From an uncultured Lachnospiraceae bacterium (lineage in GTDB: Bacteria; Bacillota; Clostridia; Lachnospirales; Lachnospiraceae), in assembly GCA_910579495.1 (NCBI GenBank), contig CAJTVD010000007.1, positions 1 through 13,282 of the forward strand: a DNA stretch of 13,282 bases, read 5' to 3'. Below, piece by piece: positions 1-6,368 of the stretch. Within the stretch, counting starts at the first letter, position 1. The number at the start of each line of letters is the position of its first letter. The translations under genes were made by a program, and so were the position numbers. The notes under the pieces were generated by a model. That model did not search any database. It saw only the letters and a program-made list of their open reading frames with translations, and had not been told where the DNA came from.

Positions 1-177
1 ATCCAGTCAATCAGACTGCGCACTTCCATTTCCGTATTATATAAGCATTGGGCGAAAGTCCCCTCACAGGCGGTCAGTGATTATATGCTTAATGGATGCG
101 CAAGCGCATCCATAGAAGAATTTCAGAAAATCGAGAAAGAAGAAAAGAAAACATCTAAAAAGAAAAAGCAGAAATAA
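1..177 (+). CDS. 3' end of an unrecognised protein (5' end outside window)
   Basis: An open frame runs from base 1 to a TAA at 175-177, giving the last 58 residues of a protein whose start lies outside the window. The fragment contains SIRLRTSISVLYKHW, then a short helical stretch, and ends in a very basic tail (KKTSKKKKQK). I do not recognise a family. No tyrosine-recombinase H-x-x-R or catalytic Tyr motif is visible, so it cannot be called an integrase from this piece. It is followed 11 bp later by a hairpin terminator, which supports a real gene end. The base composition is AT- and A-rich compared with the genes to the right. Its position beside the 3' end of guaA suggests it is the last gene of an integrated element; that is inference. 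Confidence 0.55.
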   Translation: MQSIRLRTSISVLYKHWAKVPSQAVSDYMLNGCASASIEEFQKIEKEEKKTSKKKKQK

Positions 178-188
178 GCATAAAAAAG

Positions 189-237
189 ACCTTGCCGATA
201 TTCAGTTTTCATATCTGAAAATCAGCAAGGTTTTCTT
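189..237 (+). terminator. Rho-independent terminator after the left-edge CDS
   Basis: ACCTTGC at 189-195 pairs with GCAAGGT at 225-231. The stem continues as CGATATTCAG (196-205) against CTGAAAATCA (215-224) with two mismatches, and the loop is 206-214. It is followed by TTTCTT and preceded by a run of A, so it could also work for a transcript arriving from guaA on the other strand. It sits 11 bp after the stop codon at 177. Confidence 0.8.
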
Positions 238-354
238 ATGCCAATGATGTAATTATTTAGTGCGTGATGTTGAAAATGTTGCCAAATCGTTGCCAGTACC
301 TAAACAAATTTGTTTGCATCCCGCATAAACACTAGCTTCTTAAAGCCCATTTCA
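238..354. other. AT-rich spacer with repeats beside the guaA 3' end; candidate element attachment region
   Basis: No gene is seen. The heptamer GTTGCCA occurs twice in direct orientation (278-284 and 289-295, period 11). A perfect 14-bp palindrome AAACAAATTTGTTT lies at 302-315. Direct repeats close to one helical turn apart, next to a palindrome, resemble arm-type sites bound by tyrosine integrases. The 3' end of guaA is an established insertion site for genomic islands. No second copy of a core site can be seen in the window, so the exact att core is not defined. Confidence 0.35.
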
Positions 355-1896
355 TCACTCGAACTCTATCGTCCCCGGCGGCTTCCCCGTGCAGTCATAC
401 AGCACCCGATTAACCCCCTTCACTTCATTCACGATCCTTCCTGCCACCTTCCCCAGCACCTCCCAGGGAATCTGGGCGGCCTCCGCCGTCATAAAGTCAG
501 ATGTACACACAGCCCGGAGGGCTACCGCATAATCATAAGTCCTCCCGTCCCCCATAACCCCTACGCTCCGCATATTAGTAAGGGCGGCAAAAAACTGCCC
601 AAGCCCCTTATCAGCGCCAGCCTTTGCCACTTCCTCCCGGAAGACCGCATCTGCATCCTGTACCATACGCACCTTATCGGCAGTCACCTCGCCAACGATC
701 CGGACGCCAAGCCCCGGCCCCGGAAAGGGCTGCCTGTTGACCAGATGCTCCGGAAGCCCCAGCTCAATGCCGGCCCTGCGCACCTCATCCTTAAACAGCA
801 TCCGCAAAGGCTCAATGATCTCCTTAAAGTCCACACAGTCAGGAAGCCCGCCCACATTGTGGTGGGACTTGATCACCGCGCTCTTTCCCAAGCCGCTTTC
901 AATCACATCCGGATAAATAGTTCCCTGCACCAGAAAATCCACCGCGCCGATTTTCCGTGCTTCCTCCTCGAACACACGGATAAATTCTTCCCCGATAACT
1001 TTCCGCTTCTCCTCCGGTTCTTCCACCCCTGCCAGCCTGCTATAAAACCGTTCCTGGGCGTTTACACGGACAAAATTAAGGTCATAGATCCCTTTGTCCC
1101 CAAAAACTGCCTCCACCTGGTCCCCCTCATTTTTGCGGAGCAAGCCATGGTCCACAAAAACACAGGTCAACTGTTTTCCCACAGCCTTTGCAAGAAGCAC
1201 AGCCGCAACAGAAGAATCCACACCGCCGGAGAGGGCGCATAATACCCTGCCCTTCCCCACTTTCTCCCTCACCTGCCTGACTGCATTTTCCACAAAGGAA
1301 TCCATACGCCAGTCCCCCTTGCAATGGCAGATCCCACGGACAAAGTTGGAGATCATTCTCATCCCCTCTTTGGTATGCATCACTTCCGGATGGAACTGCA
1401 CCGCATACAGCCCTCTTGCCGGATCCTCCATCGCCGCCACAGGGCAGGCCGGTGTATGGGCAGTAACCTTAAACCCGGCGGGAGCTTTTTCAATATAATC
1501 TGTATGGCTCATCCAGCAGACAGTTTTTTCCTGGACATTGGAAAAAAGGACAGACTCCCGCCCCACTTCTACCTCCGTCCTGCCATACTCACTTACCGGG
1601 GCGGTTTTTACCTTTCCGCCAAGCATATGGGCCATTAACTGGGAACCATAGCAAATGCCCAGTATCGGTATCCCCAGCCCAAAGACCTCCTCCGGGCATC
1701 TGGGCGAACCATCCCCATAAACACTGTTAGGGCCGCCTGTGAAAATAATCCCCTTGGGTCCCATATCCTTCAGCCTCTCTATCCCCAGGCTGTAAGGATG
1801 GACCTCACAGTAAACATTACATTCCCTGACCCTCCTGGCAATCAACTGATTGTACTGTCCTCCAAAATCAAGTACAACGACCATTTCTTTTTCCAT
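355..1896 (-). CDS. guaA: GMP synthase (glutamine-hydrolysing)
   Basis: This enzyme makes GMP from XMP with ATP and glutamine, the last step of guanine nucleotide synthesis, in the cytoplasm. The 513 residues match the usual bacterial length. The N-terminal class I glutamine amidotransferase domain (about 5-195) has the nucleophile elbow GICYGSQ with Cys82 and the HPE motif with His169 and Glu171. The ATP pyrophosphatase domain has the PP-loop SGGVDSS at 223-229. The C-terminal dimerisation and XMP-binding part includes PFPGPGLGVRIVGEV and ends KPPGTIEFE. The ATG at 1894-1896 has AGGAG at 1904-1908, seven bases upstream. A Met at codon 5 is a weaker alternative start. It lies downstream of the MATE gene in the same direction with a 121-bp gap, and no convincing own promoter was found. 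The 3' end is intact, as expected when an island integrates there and restores the stop codon. Confidence 0.98.
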   Translation of the reverse strand: MEKEMVVVLDFGGQYNQLIARRVRECNVYCEVHPYSLGIERLKDMGPKGIIFTGGPNSVYGDGSPRCPEEVFGLGIPILGICYGSQLMAHMLGGKVKTAPVSEYGRTEVEVGRESVLFSNVQEKTVCWMSHTDYIEKAPAGFKVTAHTPACPVAAMEDPARGLYAVQFHPEVMHTKEGMRMISNFVRGICHCKGDWRMDSFVENAVRQVREKVGKGRVLCALSGGVDSSVAAVLLAKAVGKQLTCVFVDHGLLRKNEGDQVEAVFGDKGIYDLNFVRVNAQERFYSRLAGVEEPEEKRKVIGEEFIRVFEEEARKIGAVDFLVQGTIYPDVIESGLGKSAVIKSHHNVGGLPDCVDFKEIIEPLRMLFKDEVRRAGIELGLPEHLVNRQPFPGPGLGVRIVGEVTADKVRMVQDADAVFREEVAKAGADKGLGQFFAALTNMRSVGVMGDGRTYDYAVALRAVCTSDFMTAEAAQIPWEVLGKVAGRIVNEVKGVNRVLYDCTGKPPGTIEFE

Positions 1897-2017
1897 AATC
1901 TCGCTCCTGTCTCCTGTATATGTTTACCGCCATCCCTCTATCCGGCAGGAAAAACATGTTTTCTGCCTTCATGTCTCCCTTTAATTAAAGCAGGACGCCC
2001 CCGCGGGGCCACATTGT
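1897..2017. repeat. Cluster of three palindromes between the MATE gene and guaA
   Basis: The gap holds an imperfect 24-bp palindrome at 1944-1967: a perfect AAAACATGTTTT core at 1951-1962 flanked by GGCAG and CTGCC. It also holds the perfect 12-bp palindrome CTTTAATTAAAG at 1979-1990 and the GC palindrome CCCCGCGGGG at 1999-2008. The GC palindrome lies just past the MATE stop but has too small a loop and no U-tract, so it is a poor terminator. The 1944-1967 site is 48 bp upstream of the guaA start and is the best candidate for an operator or RNA hairpin acting on guaA. No guanine riboswitch signature was recognised. Confidence 0.4.
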
Positions 2018-3352
2018 TTATCCCCCTGCCCCAACAAACCGTTCCCATTTGTGCCCATGGTATCTGATCCCATAGCAAAGCCCGCGGAAGCCCCAGTCAA
2101 TGGCCATGGCCACCCACACCCCAAGCAGCCCTCCGTCCAGATAATAACTGAACAGATAAGCAAAGCCGATCCTGAATACCCACATGGAGGCAATGGCGAT
2201 GATCATTGTCCAGACCACGTCTCCCGCTGCCCGCAGTGTATTGGGAAGGGTAAAGGAGGGCATCCAGAACAACACCGCCAGGACCGTATGCCAGCGCATG
2301 ACCAAAACCGCCAGTGCCTCTGTCTGGGGTGTCAAATGGTAAATGCCCATGATCCAGGGTGATGCCACAAACAGGATGCCCGAGATCGCTGCCGTGCATC
2401 CTATGGAAATAACCATCAGCTTTTTGGTATAATATCTTGCCTGCTGAAAGTCCCCCGCCCCAATACACATGGACGCCACTGACAAAAGAGCCATGTTGAT
2501 CGCCTGTCCCGGCAGCACATTAAAGCTTGCCAGTGTGTTGCAGACCGCATTGGCCGCTATGGCATAGGTGCCAAAGGTAGAAATCAGGGAAAGCAGCAAA
2601 ATCTTCCCAAGCTGGAACAGGCTGTTTTCCAGGCTGTTGGGAATGCCAATATACAGTATCTTTTTAATCAATACGATATCCAGCTTCCAGGTGACCCTTC
2701 CCTTAAGATTGATCTGCTTGTCCATGACAAACATCAACACCATTATCAAAAGCGCCGCCGCTATCCGCGAAAAGGAAGTGGCAATGGCTGCCCCTGCCAC
2801 TCCAAGCTTTGCCCCATAAATAAGAATGGCATTCCCTGCCAGGTTTATCAGGTTCATGGCAATGGCAATATACATGGTGGTTTTGGAATCACTCATGGCA
2901 CGGAACAGGGCCGCACAGGAATTGTAAATGGCAAGAGGGCAGATGGAGACCGCTGTGATGACCAGGTAAACAGAGGCGCTTTCCATCACCTCCCGCTCCA
3001 CCTGCCCGAATACCATGCGCAGCGCCGGCTTATAGGAGGCAAGAAAAATAATTGTCACGGCAATAGAAAGGTATATGGAAAACAGCACAAGCTGCCACGC
3101 CGACTTACTGGCATTTTCCGAATCCCTCTGCCCAAGAAAATGCCCGGCAACTACCGCGCCGCCAGTAGCCAGCGCCGCTGTTATATTTATGATCAGGATA
3201 TTAATGGTATCTACCAGGGAAACGCCGGAGACTGCCGCCTCGCCAACGCCCGCTATCATTACTGTGTCTACCATCCCCACCAATATGGCAAGAAGCTGTT
3301 CAAATACCAGCGGGATGATCAGTTTTTTCAGATCCTTATTCGTGTACAGCAT
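2018..3352 (-). CDS. MATE family multidrug efflux transporter
   Basis: A 444-residue, very hydrophobic protein with about twelve membrane segments, the usual MATE length. MATE proteins export cationic drugs or metabolites in exchange for Na+ or H+ across the cytoplasmic membrane. The N-terminus (LIIPLVFEQLLAILVGMVDT, then VMIAGVGEAAVSGVSL) is the classic first MATE helix pair. GAVVAGHFLGQRD follows, and the second half repeats the pattern with NAVCNTLASFNVLPGQAINMA and CIGAGDFQQARYYTKK. The substrate cannot be inferred. The ATG at 3350-3352 has GAGG at 3360-3363, seven bases upstream, and a good promoter lies 47 bp further up. guaA follows in the same direction. Confidence 0.95.
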   Translation of the reverse strand: MLYTNKDLKKLIIPLVFEQLLAILVGMVDTVMIAGVGEAAVSGVSLVDTINILIINITAALATGGAVVAGHFLGQRDSENASKSAWQLVLFSIYLSIAVTIIFLASYKPALRMVFGQVEREVMESASVYLVITAVSICPLAIYNSCAALFRAMSDSKTTMYIAIAMNLINLAGNAILIYGAKLGVAGAAIATSFSRIAAALLIMVLMFVMDKQINLKGRVTWKLDIVLIKKILYIGIPNSLENSLFQLGKILLLSLISTFGTYAIAANAVCNTLASFNVLPGQAINMALLSVASMCIGAGDFQQARYYTKKLMVISIGCTAAISGILFVASPWIMGIYHLTPQTEALAVLVMRWHTVLAVLFWMPSFTLPNTLRAAGDVVWTMIIAIASMWVFRIGFAYLFSYYLDGGLLGVWVAMAIDWGFRGLCYGIRYHGHKWERFVGAGG

Positions 3353-3399
3353 ATTGATTCCTCATATAATGTATGGCAAAAAACTTCCCTGCACCTGTC

Positions 3400-3427
3400 A
3401 TTATAGCACGAATAATAAATACATCAA
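3400..3427 (-). promoter_or_regulatory. Sigma-A promoter for the MATE gene
   Basis: On the minus strand, TTGATG (3422-3427) and TATAAT (3400-3405) are separated by 16 bp. Transcription would start near 3393, giving a leader of about 40 nt before the MATE start codon. Confidence 0.7.
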
Positions 3428-3452
3428 TACCAAAGCCCTCCCTAAATTGCTT

Positions 3453-3716
3453 TTACGGCTGCTCATGGTGCATATGCTGATATTTTTCTTTTGTGGCCAT
3501 CCCTCCCCTGATATGGCGCTCCTGTTTGTTCACATCCAATACTTTCCTGGCATCTTTGGCAAGGACCGGGTTCACCTGCATGAGCCTTTCCGTTACATCT
3601 TTATGTACCGTACTCTTGCTAATCCCAAACGCTTTTGCAGTCTGCCTCACCGTTGCATTGTTATCAATAATATAATTGGCAATATCGATTGCGCGTTCCT
3701 CGATATAATCTTTCAA
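3453..3716 (-). CDS. spoIIID: Sporulation transcriptional regulator SpoIIID
   Basis: An 87-residue DNA-binding protein that, in Bacillus and clostridia, adjusts the sigma-E regulon in the mother cell and helps switch on sigma-K expression. It has the family N-terminus (DYIEERAIDIANYII) and a helix-turn-helix at about 22-41 (TVRQTAKAFGISKSTVHKDV). It also has the conserved RLMQVNP segment and the basic C-terminal motif RHIRGGMATKEKY. The start codon is TTG at 3714-3716, not ATG. GAGGGG at 3724-3729 sits seven bases upstream and the protein start aligns with known SpoIIID. A near-consensus sigma-E promoter lies just upstream. It is a strong marker of an endospore former. The MATE gene downstream has its own promoter. 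Confidence 0.96.
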   Translation of the reverse strand: MKDYIEERAIDIANYIIDNNATVRQTAKAFGISKSTVHKDVTERLMQVNPVLAKDARKVLDVNKQERHIRGGMATKEKYQHMHHEQP

Positions 3717-3744
3717 AGGAAATCCCCTCAGAACACTTTTTTAC

Positions 3745-3774
3745 ATTGTATGAAGTATCCTGGGGGGATATGAC
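3745..3774 (-). promoter_or_regulatory. Sigma-E promoter of spoIIID
   Basis: On the minus strand the -35 element GTCATATC (3767-3774) and -10 element CATACAAT (3745-3752) are separated by 14 bp, the normal sigma-E spacing. Both match the sigma-E consensus closely. The start would fall near 3738, some 20 nt before the TTG start codon. The promoter fits in the 75-bp gap after the ATPase gene. Confidence 0.85.
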
Positions 3775-3791
3775 TTTGACATTCCCTGATC

Positions 3792-5468
3792 CTAAAGTTT
3801 AAACAGTGTGCTCAAAATCCCTCTTCCCAGGGAAGCCCCCATATTGCCGCCCACCTTTTTTCCGAAGCTTCCTCCTAAGGATTTGCCCAGGGAATTCCCC
3901 ACTTCCCTGCCCACAGTGCCTGCGGCGCTTTTTGCCGCCTGTTCCACCGTTCTTTTGATTGCCTTCTCCTTTTGGGCGGCTTTTTTCTCCGCTTCCTTCC
4001 TGGCGGCTTCCTCTTCCCTCTGCTGGCGCTTTAATTCCGCCGCCGCTTCTCTCTGGCGCTGGCGCTCTGCTGCCGCCTCCTCCTTCTGGCGCTGGCGCTC
4101 TGCTGCCGCTTCCTCCTTCTGCCTTTGCTTTTCCTCCTCCCGCTGCCGGGCAGCCTCTTCCTCCTCCTGCTTCTGGACCCTCACCTTTTTCTCCAGGATC
4201 TCATAGGCGGATTCCCGGTCCACCATCTGGGCATACCTGCTATAAAGCAGGCTTCCGGTGACCTCTCCCCTCCTGGCCTCATCCTCCAAAGCGCCCATCT
4301 GGCTCTGGGGAGGCAAGACCTCACATTTCTTCACCACCGTAGGGGTTCCCTTTTCATCCAGCACAGAGATAAGGGCTTCCCCGATCCCAAGCTGTGTAAG
4401 CGTTTCATAAGTATCAAATTCCGGATTGGCCCGGAAAGACGAAGCCGCCGCCTTCGCCCCCTTTTGCTCTGCCGGGGTATAGGCATGGAGGGCGTGCTGC
4501 ACCTTATTCCCAAGCTGCCCCAGGACTCCATTAGGGATATCCTTCGGGCTTTGGGTGATAAAATAGATCCCCACGCCCTTGGAGCGGATCAGCTTTACCA
4601 CCTGCTCAATCTTGGCCAGCAACGCTTTGGGGGCAGTATCAAACAAAAGGTGGGCCTCATCGAAGAAAAACACCATCTTGGGCTTCTCCCGGTCCCCCGC
4701 TTCCGGCAGCGTCTCAAACAGCTCCGACATCATCCACAGCATAAAGGTAGAATACATAGTAGGGCTGCCGATGAGCTTCTGGCAGTCAAGGATCTGGATG
4801 GCACCCCTGCCGTCGCAGTCCGTACACATCCAGTCGGCAATAGAAAGGGCAGGCTCCCCGAAAAACTCCTCCCCCCCTTCCGCTTCCAGCGCCGCCAACG
4901 CCCGCAGGATGGCTCCCATGCTCTGTTTGGGAAGGTTCCCATATTCTGCGCTGTATTCCTTTGCATGTTCCCCCACATATTGGAGCATGGAGCGCAGGTC
5001 CTTGGTATCCAAAAGCAAAAGGTTTTCATCATCCGCAATTTTAAATACAATGGCCAGCACATCCGACTGGGTCTCGTTCAGCTCCAGGATCCTGCTTAAA
5101 AGCAAGGGGCCCATCTCGGAAATGGTGGTGCGCAAAGGCAGCCCCTTTTCCCCATAAATATCCCAAAAAGTTACCGGATAGCTACGGAACGCAAAGCCTG
5201 CCTCCTTAAGCCCCATCCCGTCAATCCTCTTATCCAGGCTCTGGTTCCCCGCCCCGGCCCTGCACATGCCTGCCAGGTCCCCCTTCACATCCGCCAGGAA
5301 CACGGGAACCCCGCAATCGCTGAAAGATTCCGCCAGCACCTTCAGGGTTATGGTTTTACCTGTTCCCGTAGCCCCTGCAATCATCCCATGGCGGTTTGCC
5401 ATCTGGGGGTAAATATAAACTTTTTCGTCCCCGGATTTCCCAATCCAGATTTTCCGGTCCTGATACAT
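3792..5468 (-). CDS. HerA-like / DUF853 family ATPase with coiled-coil tail
   Basis: A 558-residue P-loop ATPase of the HerA/FtsK-like superfamily, DUF853 (YjgR-type) group, whose cellular role is not established. Seen in the sequence: Walker A GATGTGKT at 32-39, the following FLADVKGDLAG, a Walker B-like MVFFFDEAH with DEAH at 270-273, and the family segment ITQSPKDIPNGVLGQLGNKVQHALHAYTP around 304-332. From about 428 to 510 the chain is an almost pure Glu/Arg/Gln/Ala/Lys coiled coil, including two exact copies of an 11-residue unit. The last 45 residues are a Gly/Ser/Lys stretch with repeated GxSLG(K)S-like steps. The ATG at 5466-5468 has GGGAGG at 5478-5483, nine bases upstream. It appears monocistronic, between its own promoter and spoIIID. 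Confidence 0.9.
   Translation of the reverse strand: MYQDRKIWIGKSGDEKVYIYPQMANRHGMIAGATGTGKTITLKVLAESFSDCGVPVFLADVKGDLAGMCRAGAGNQSLDKRIDGMGLKEAGFAFRSYPVTFWDIYGEKGLPLRTTISEMGPLLLSRILELNETQSDVLAIVFKIADDENLLLLDTKDLRSMLQYVGEHAKEYSAEYGNLPKQSMGAILRALAALEAEGGEEFFGEPALSIADWMCTDCDGRGAIQILDCQKLIGSPTMYSTFMLWMMSELFETLPEAGDREKPKMVFFFDEAHLLFDTAPKALLAKIEQVVKLIRSKGVGIYFITQSPKDIPNGVLGQLGNKVQHALHAYTPAEQKGAKAAASSFRANPEFDTYETLTQLGIGEALISVLDEKGTPTVVKKCEVLPPQSQMGALEDEARRGEVTGSLLYSRYAQMVDRESAYEILEKKVRVQKQEEEEAARQREEEKQRQKEEAAAERQRQKEEAAAERQRQREAAAELKRQQREEEAARKEAEKKAAQKEKAIKRTVEQAAKSAAGTVGREVGNSLGKSLGGSFGKKVGGNMGASLGRGILSTLFKL
4052..4117 (-). repeat. Tandem 33-bp repeat inside the ATPase coiled coil
   Basis: Two adjacent 33-bp units (4052-4084 and 4085-4117) differ at a single base and encode the same 11 residues, built on QRQKEEAAAER. 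Degenerate copies flank them. The period is a multiple of three, so gain or loss of a unit would lengthen or shorten the coiled coil without shifting frame. Confidence 0.9.
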
Positions 5469-5534
5469 AAAAATATACCTCCCTCTCCTGCCCTATAATA
5501 CAATCTCTTAACTCAAGCCTTTTTTACGCTATTC

Positions 5535-5563
5535 ATTATAATGCCTGCAAGTGTATTTTACAA
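5535..5563 (-). promoter_or_regulatory. Sigma-A promoter for the DUF853 ATPase
   Basis: On the minus strand, TTGTAA (5558-5563) and a perfect TATAAT (5535-5540) are 17 bp apart. The start would be near 5528, about 60 nt before the ATPase start codon. It is divergent from the queT promoter. Confidence 0.65.
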
Positions 5564-5603
5564 GATTCTCCCTCCAGGCCATATGAAAAGTGGGAATTAT
5601 CCC

Positions 5604-5631
5604 TTGACATCTCCCAGTTTTTTACTATAAT
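5604..5631 (+). promoter_or_regulatory. Sigma-A promoter for queT
   Basis: Consensus TTGACA (5604-5609) and consensus TATAAT (5626-5631) are separated by 16 bp. Transcription should begin near 5638, exactly where the structured leader starts. Confidence 0.85.
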
Positions 5632-5634
5632 AAA

Positions 5635-5745
5635 TCCTTGGGAATTCCTGTGTAAGCAGTTTTTCCCGAAACAACGTCAGTTCGAGACCTTCCTGACGAA
5701 AAGGGCCCCAAGGTTCTTTTAAAACAAAACTAAAGGAGAAGAAAA
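5635..5745 (+). ncRNA. Structured queT leader, probable preQ1-type riboswitch (class not assigned)
   Basis: About 110 nt lie between a strong promoter and queT. A closing stem CCTTGGG (5636-5642) with CCCAAGG (5707-5713) encloses a perfect hairpin CGTCAG (5675-5680) / CTGACG (5693-5698) and a possible CCC (5665-5667) / GGG (5703-5705) pairing. A competing hairpin TTGGGAA (5638-5644) / TTCCCGA (5663-5669, one G-U pair) uses the same bases, so the two are mutually exclusive. A third alternative, ACCTT (5687-5691) / AAGGT (5710-5714), is followed by TCTTTT. The ribosome site AAAGGAG (5732-5738) lies in an A-rich tail ending ACTAAAGGAG, and TCCT inside the upstream hairpin loop could mask it. preQ1 riboswitches of several classes are known to control queT; I cannot match this to one consensus by eye. 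Confidence 0.5.
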
Positions 5746-6243
5746 ATGAATAAGAAAGCGTCAAACCATGTCCTGCTGCTGGTCCAGGCAGCAATGATTG
5801 CCGCGCTCTATGTAGCGCTCACCTATGTTGCCAATCTGCTGGGGATTGCCAGCCAGGCAATTCAGGTACGGTTCTCAGAGGCACTCACCATTCTGCCTTA
5901 CTTTACCCCCGCCGCCATACCCGGACTTTTTGTAGGCTGCCTGCTGGCCAATATTTTAACAGGCTGTGCCATCCCCGACATTGTTTTCGGCAGTGCCGCC
6001 ACCCTTGTGGCTGCGTTCCTTACCCGGAAACTGCGCAAATGTAAATATCTTGCCCCCGTCCCCCCCATTGCGGCAAACACCCTTGTGGTTCCCTTTGTGC
6101 TTCTGTATGCCTATGGCGTGGGGCCTTTATGGCTGTCCTTCCTCACTGTGGCCATTGGGGAAGTGATTTCCTGCGGCATCCTGGGCATGTTGCTTTTATT
6201 TACCCTGGAAAAATACCGGGGCAAATTATTTTTAACATATTAG
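5746..6243 (+). CDS. queT: QueT family queuosine-precursor transporter (ECF S component)
   Basis: A 165-residue hydrophobic protein with five to six membrane segments, the normal size for an ECF substrate-binding subunit. The order VLLLVQAAMIAALYVALTYV, then QVRFSEALTILPYFTPAAIPGLFVGCLLANILTG, then DIVFGSAATLVAAFLTRKL is the QueT (PF06177) pattern. It is thought to capture preQ0/preQ1-like precursors and work with a shared ECF energising module encoded elsewhere. The ATG at 5746-5748 follows AAAGGAG by seven bases. A strong promoter and a switch-like leader precede it, so regulation by its ligand is likely. It is transcribed alone and converges on the DUF4097 gene. Confidence 0.92.
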   Translation: MNKKASNHVLLLVQAAMIAALYVALTYVANLLGIASQAIQVRFSEALTILPYFTPAAIPGLFVGCLLANILTGCAIPDIVFGSAATLVAAFLTRKLRKCKYLAPVPPIAANTLVVPFVLLYAYGVGPLWLSFLTVAIGEVISCGILGMLLLFTLEKYRGKLFLTY

Positions 6244-6365
6244 AACAAACGCCGTCACGCCCCGCGGTCCGGCTTATTGTAAAAAAGGAATACGGAAAGG
6301 GGGTTCCCCTCCCGTATTCCTCTTGCTTACAATAAGCCGGGGCGCAAAGCGTGGCGGCGTTTGTT
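6244..6365. repeat. 122-bp nested palindrome between convergent genes (bidirectional terminator or palindromic element)
   Basis: The whole interval is nearly symmetric about 6304.5. Outer arms AACAAACGCCG (6244-6254) and CGGCGTTTGTT (6355-6365) are perfect and continue through one T-G wobble into CACGC / GCGTG. After a small internal loop, CCGGCTTATTGTAA (6269-6282) pairs perfectly with 6327-6340. The centre is AGGAATACGG (6286-6295) with CCGTATTCCT (6312-6321), and AGGGG / CCCCT at 6298-6310. It starts at the base after the queT stop and ends three bases before the stop of the convergent gene. The right end reads into TTTGTTTT on the plus strand, so it can terminate queT. The length is far beyond that of an ordinary terminator. 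Confidence 0.9.
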
Positions 6366-6368
6366 TTG

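Noticed and set aside
1..177. Integrase assignment for the left-edge CDS
   Set aside because: The location is suggestive, but the visible 58 residues lack any recombinase catalytic motif.
310..1242. 310-residue plus-strand open frame across the guaA region
   Set aside because: It is antisense to the certain guaA gene, is Pro/His-rich low-quality sequence and has no ribosome site.
4125..5099. 324-residue plus-strand open frame opposite the ATPase
   Set aside because: It mirrors the ATPase coding sequence, shows no domain, and its composition is that expected of an antisense frame.
5635..5745. THF or classical preQ1-I riboswitch in the queT leader
   Set aside because: The conserved THF core and the preQ1-I order (GGUUC loop, CCC strand, A-rich tail) were not found as a unit, so only a general riboswitch call is made.
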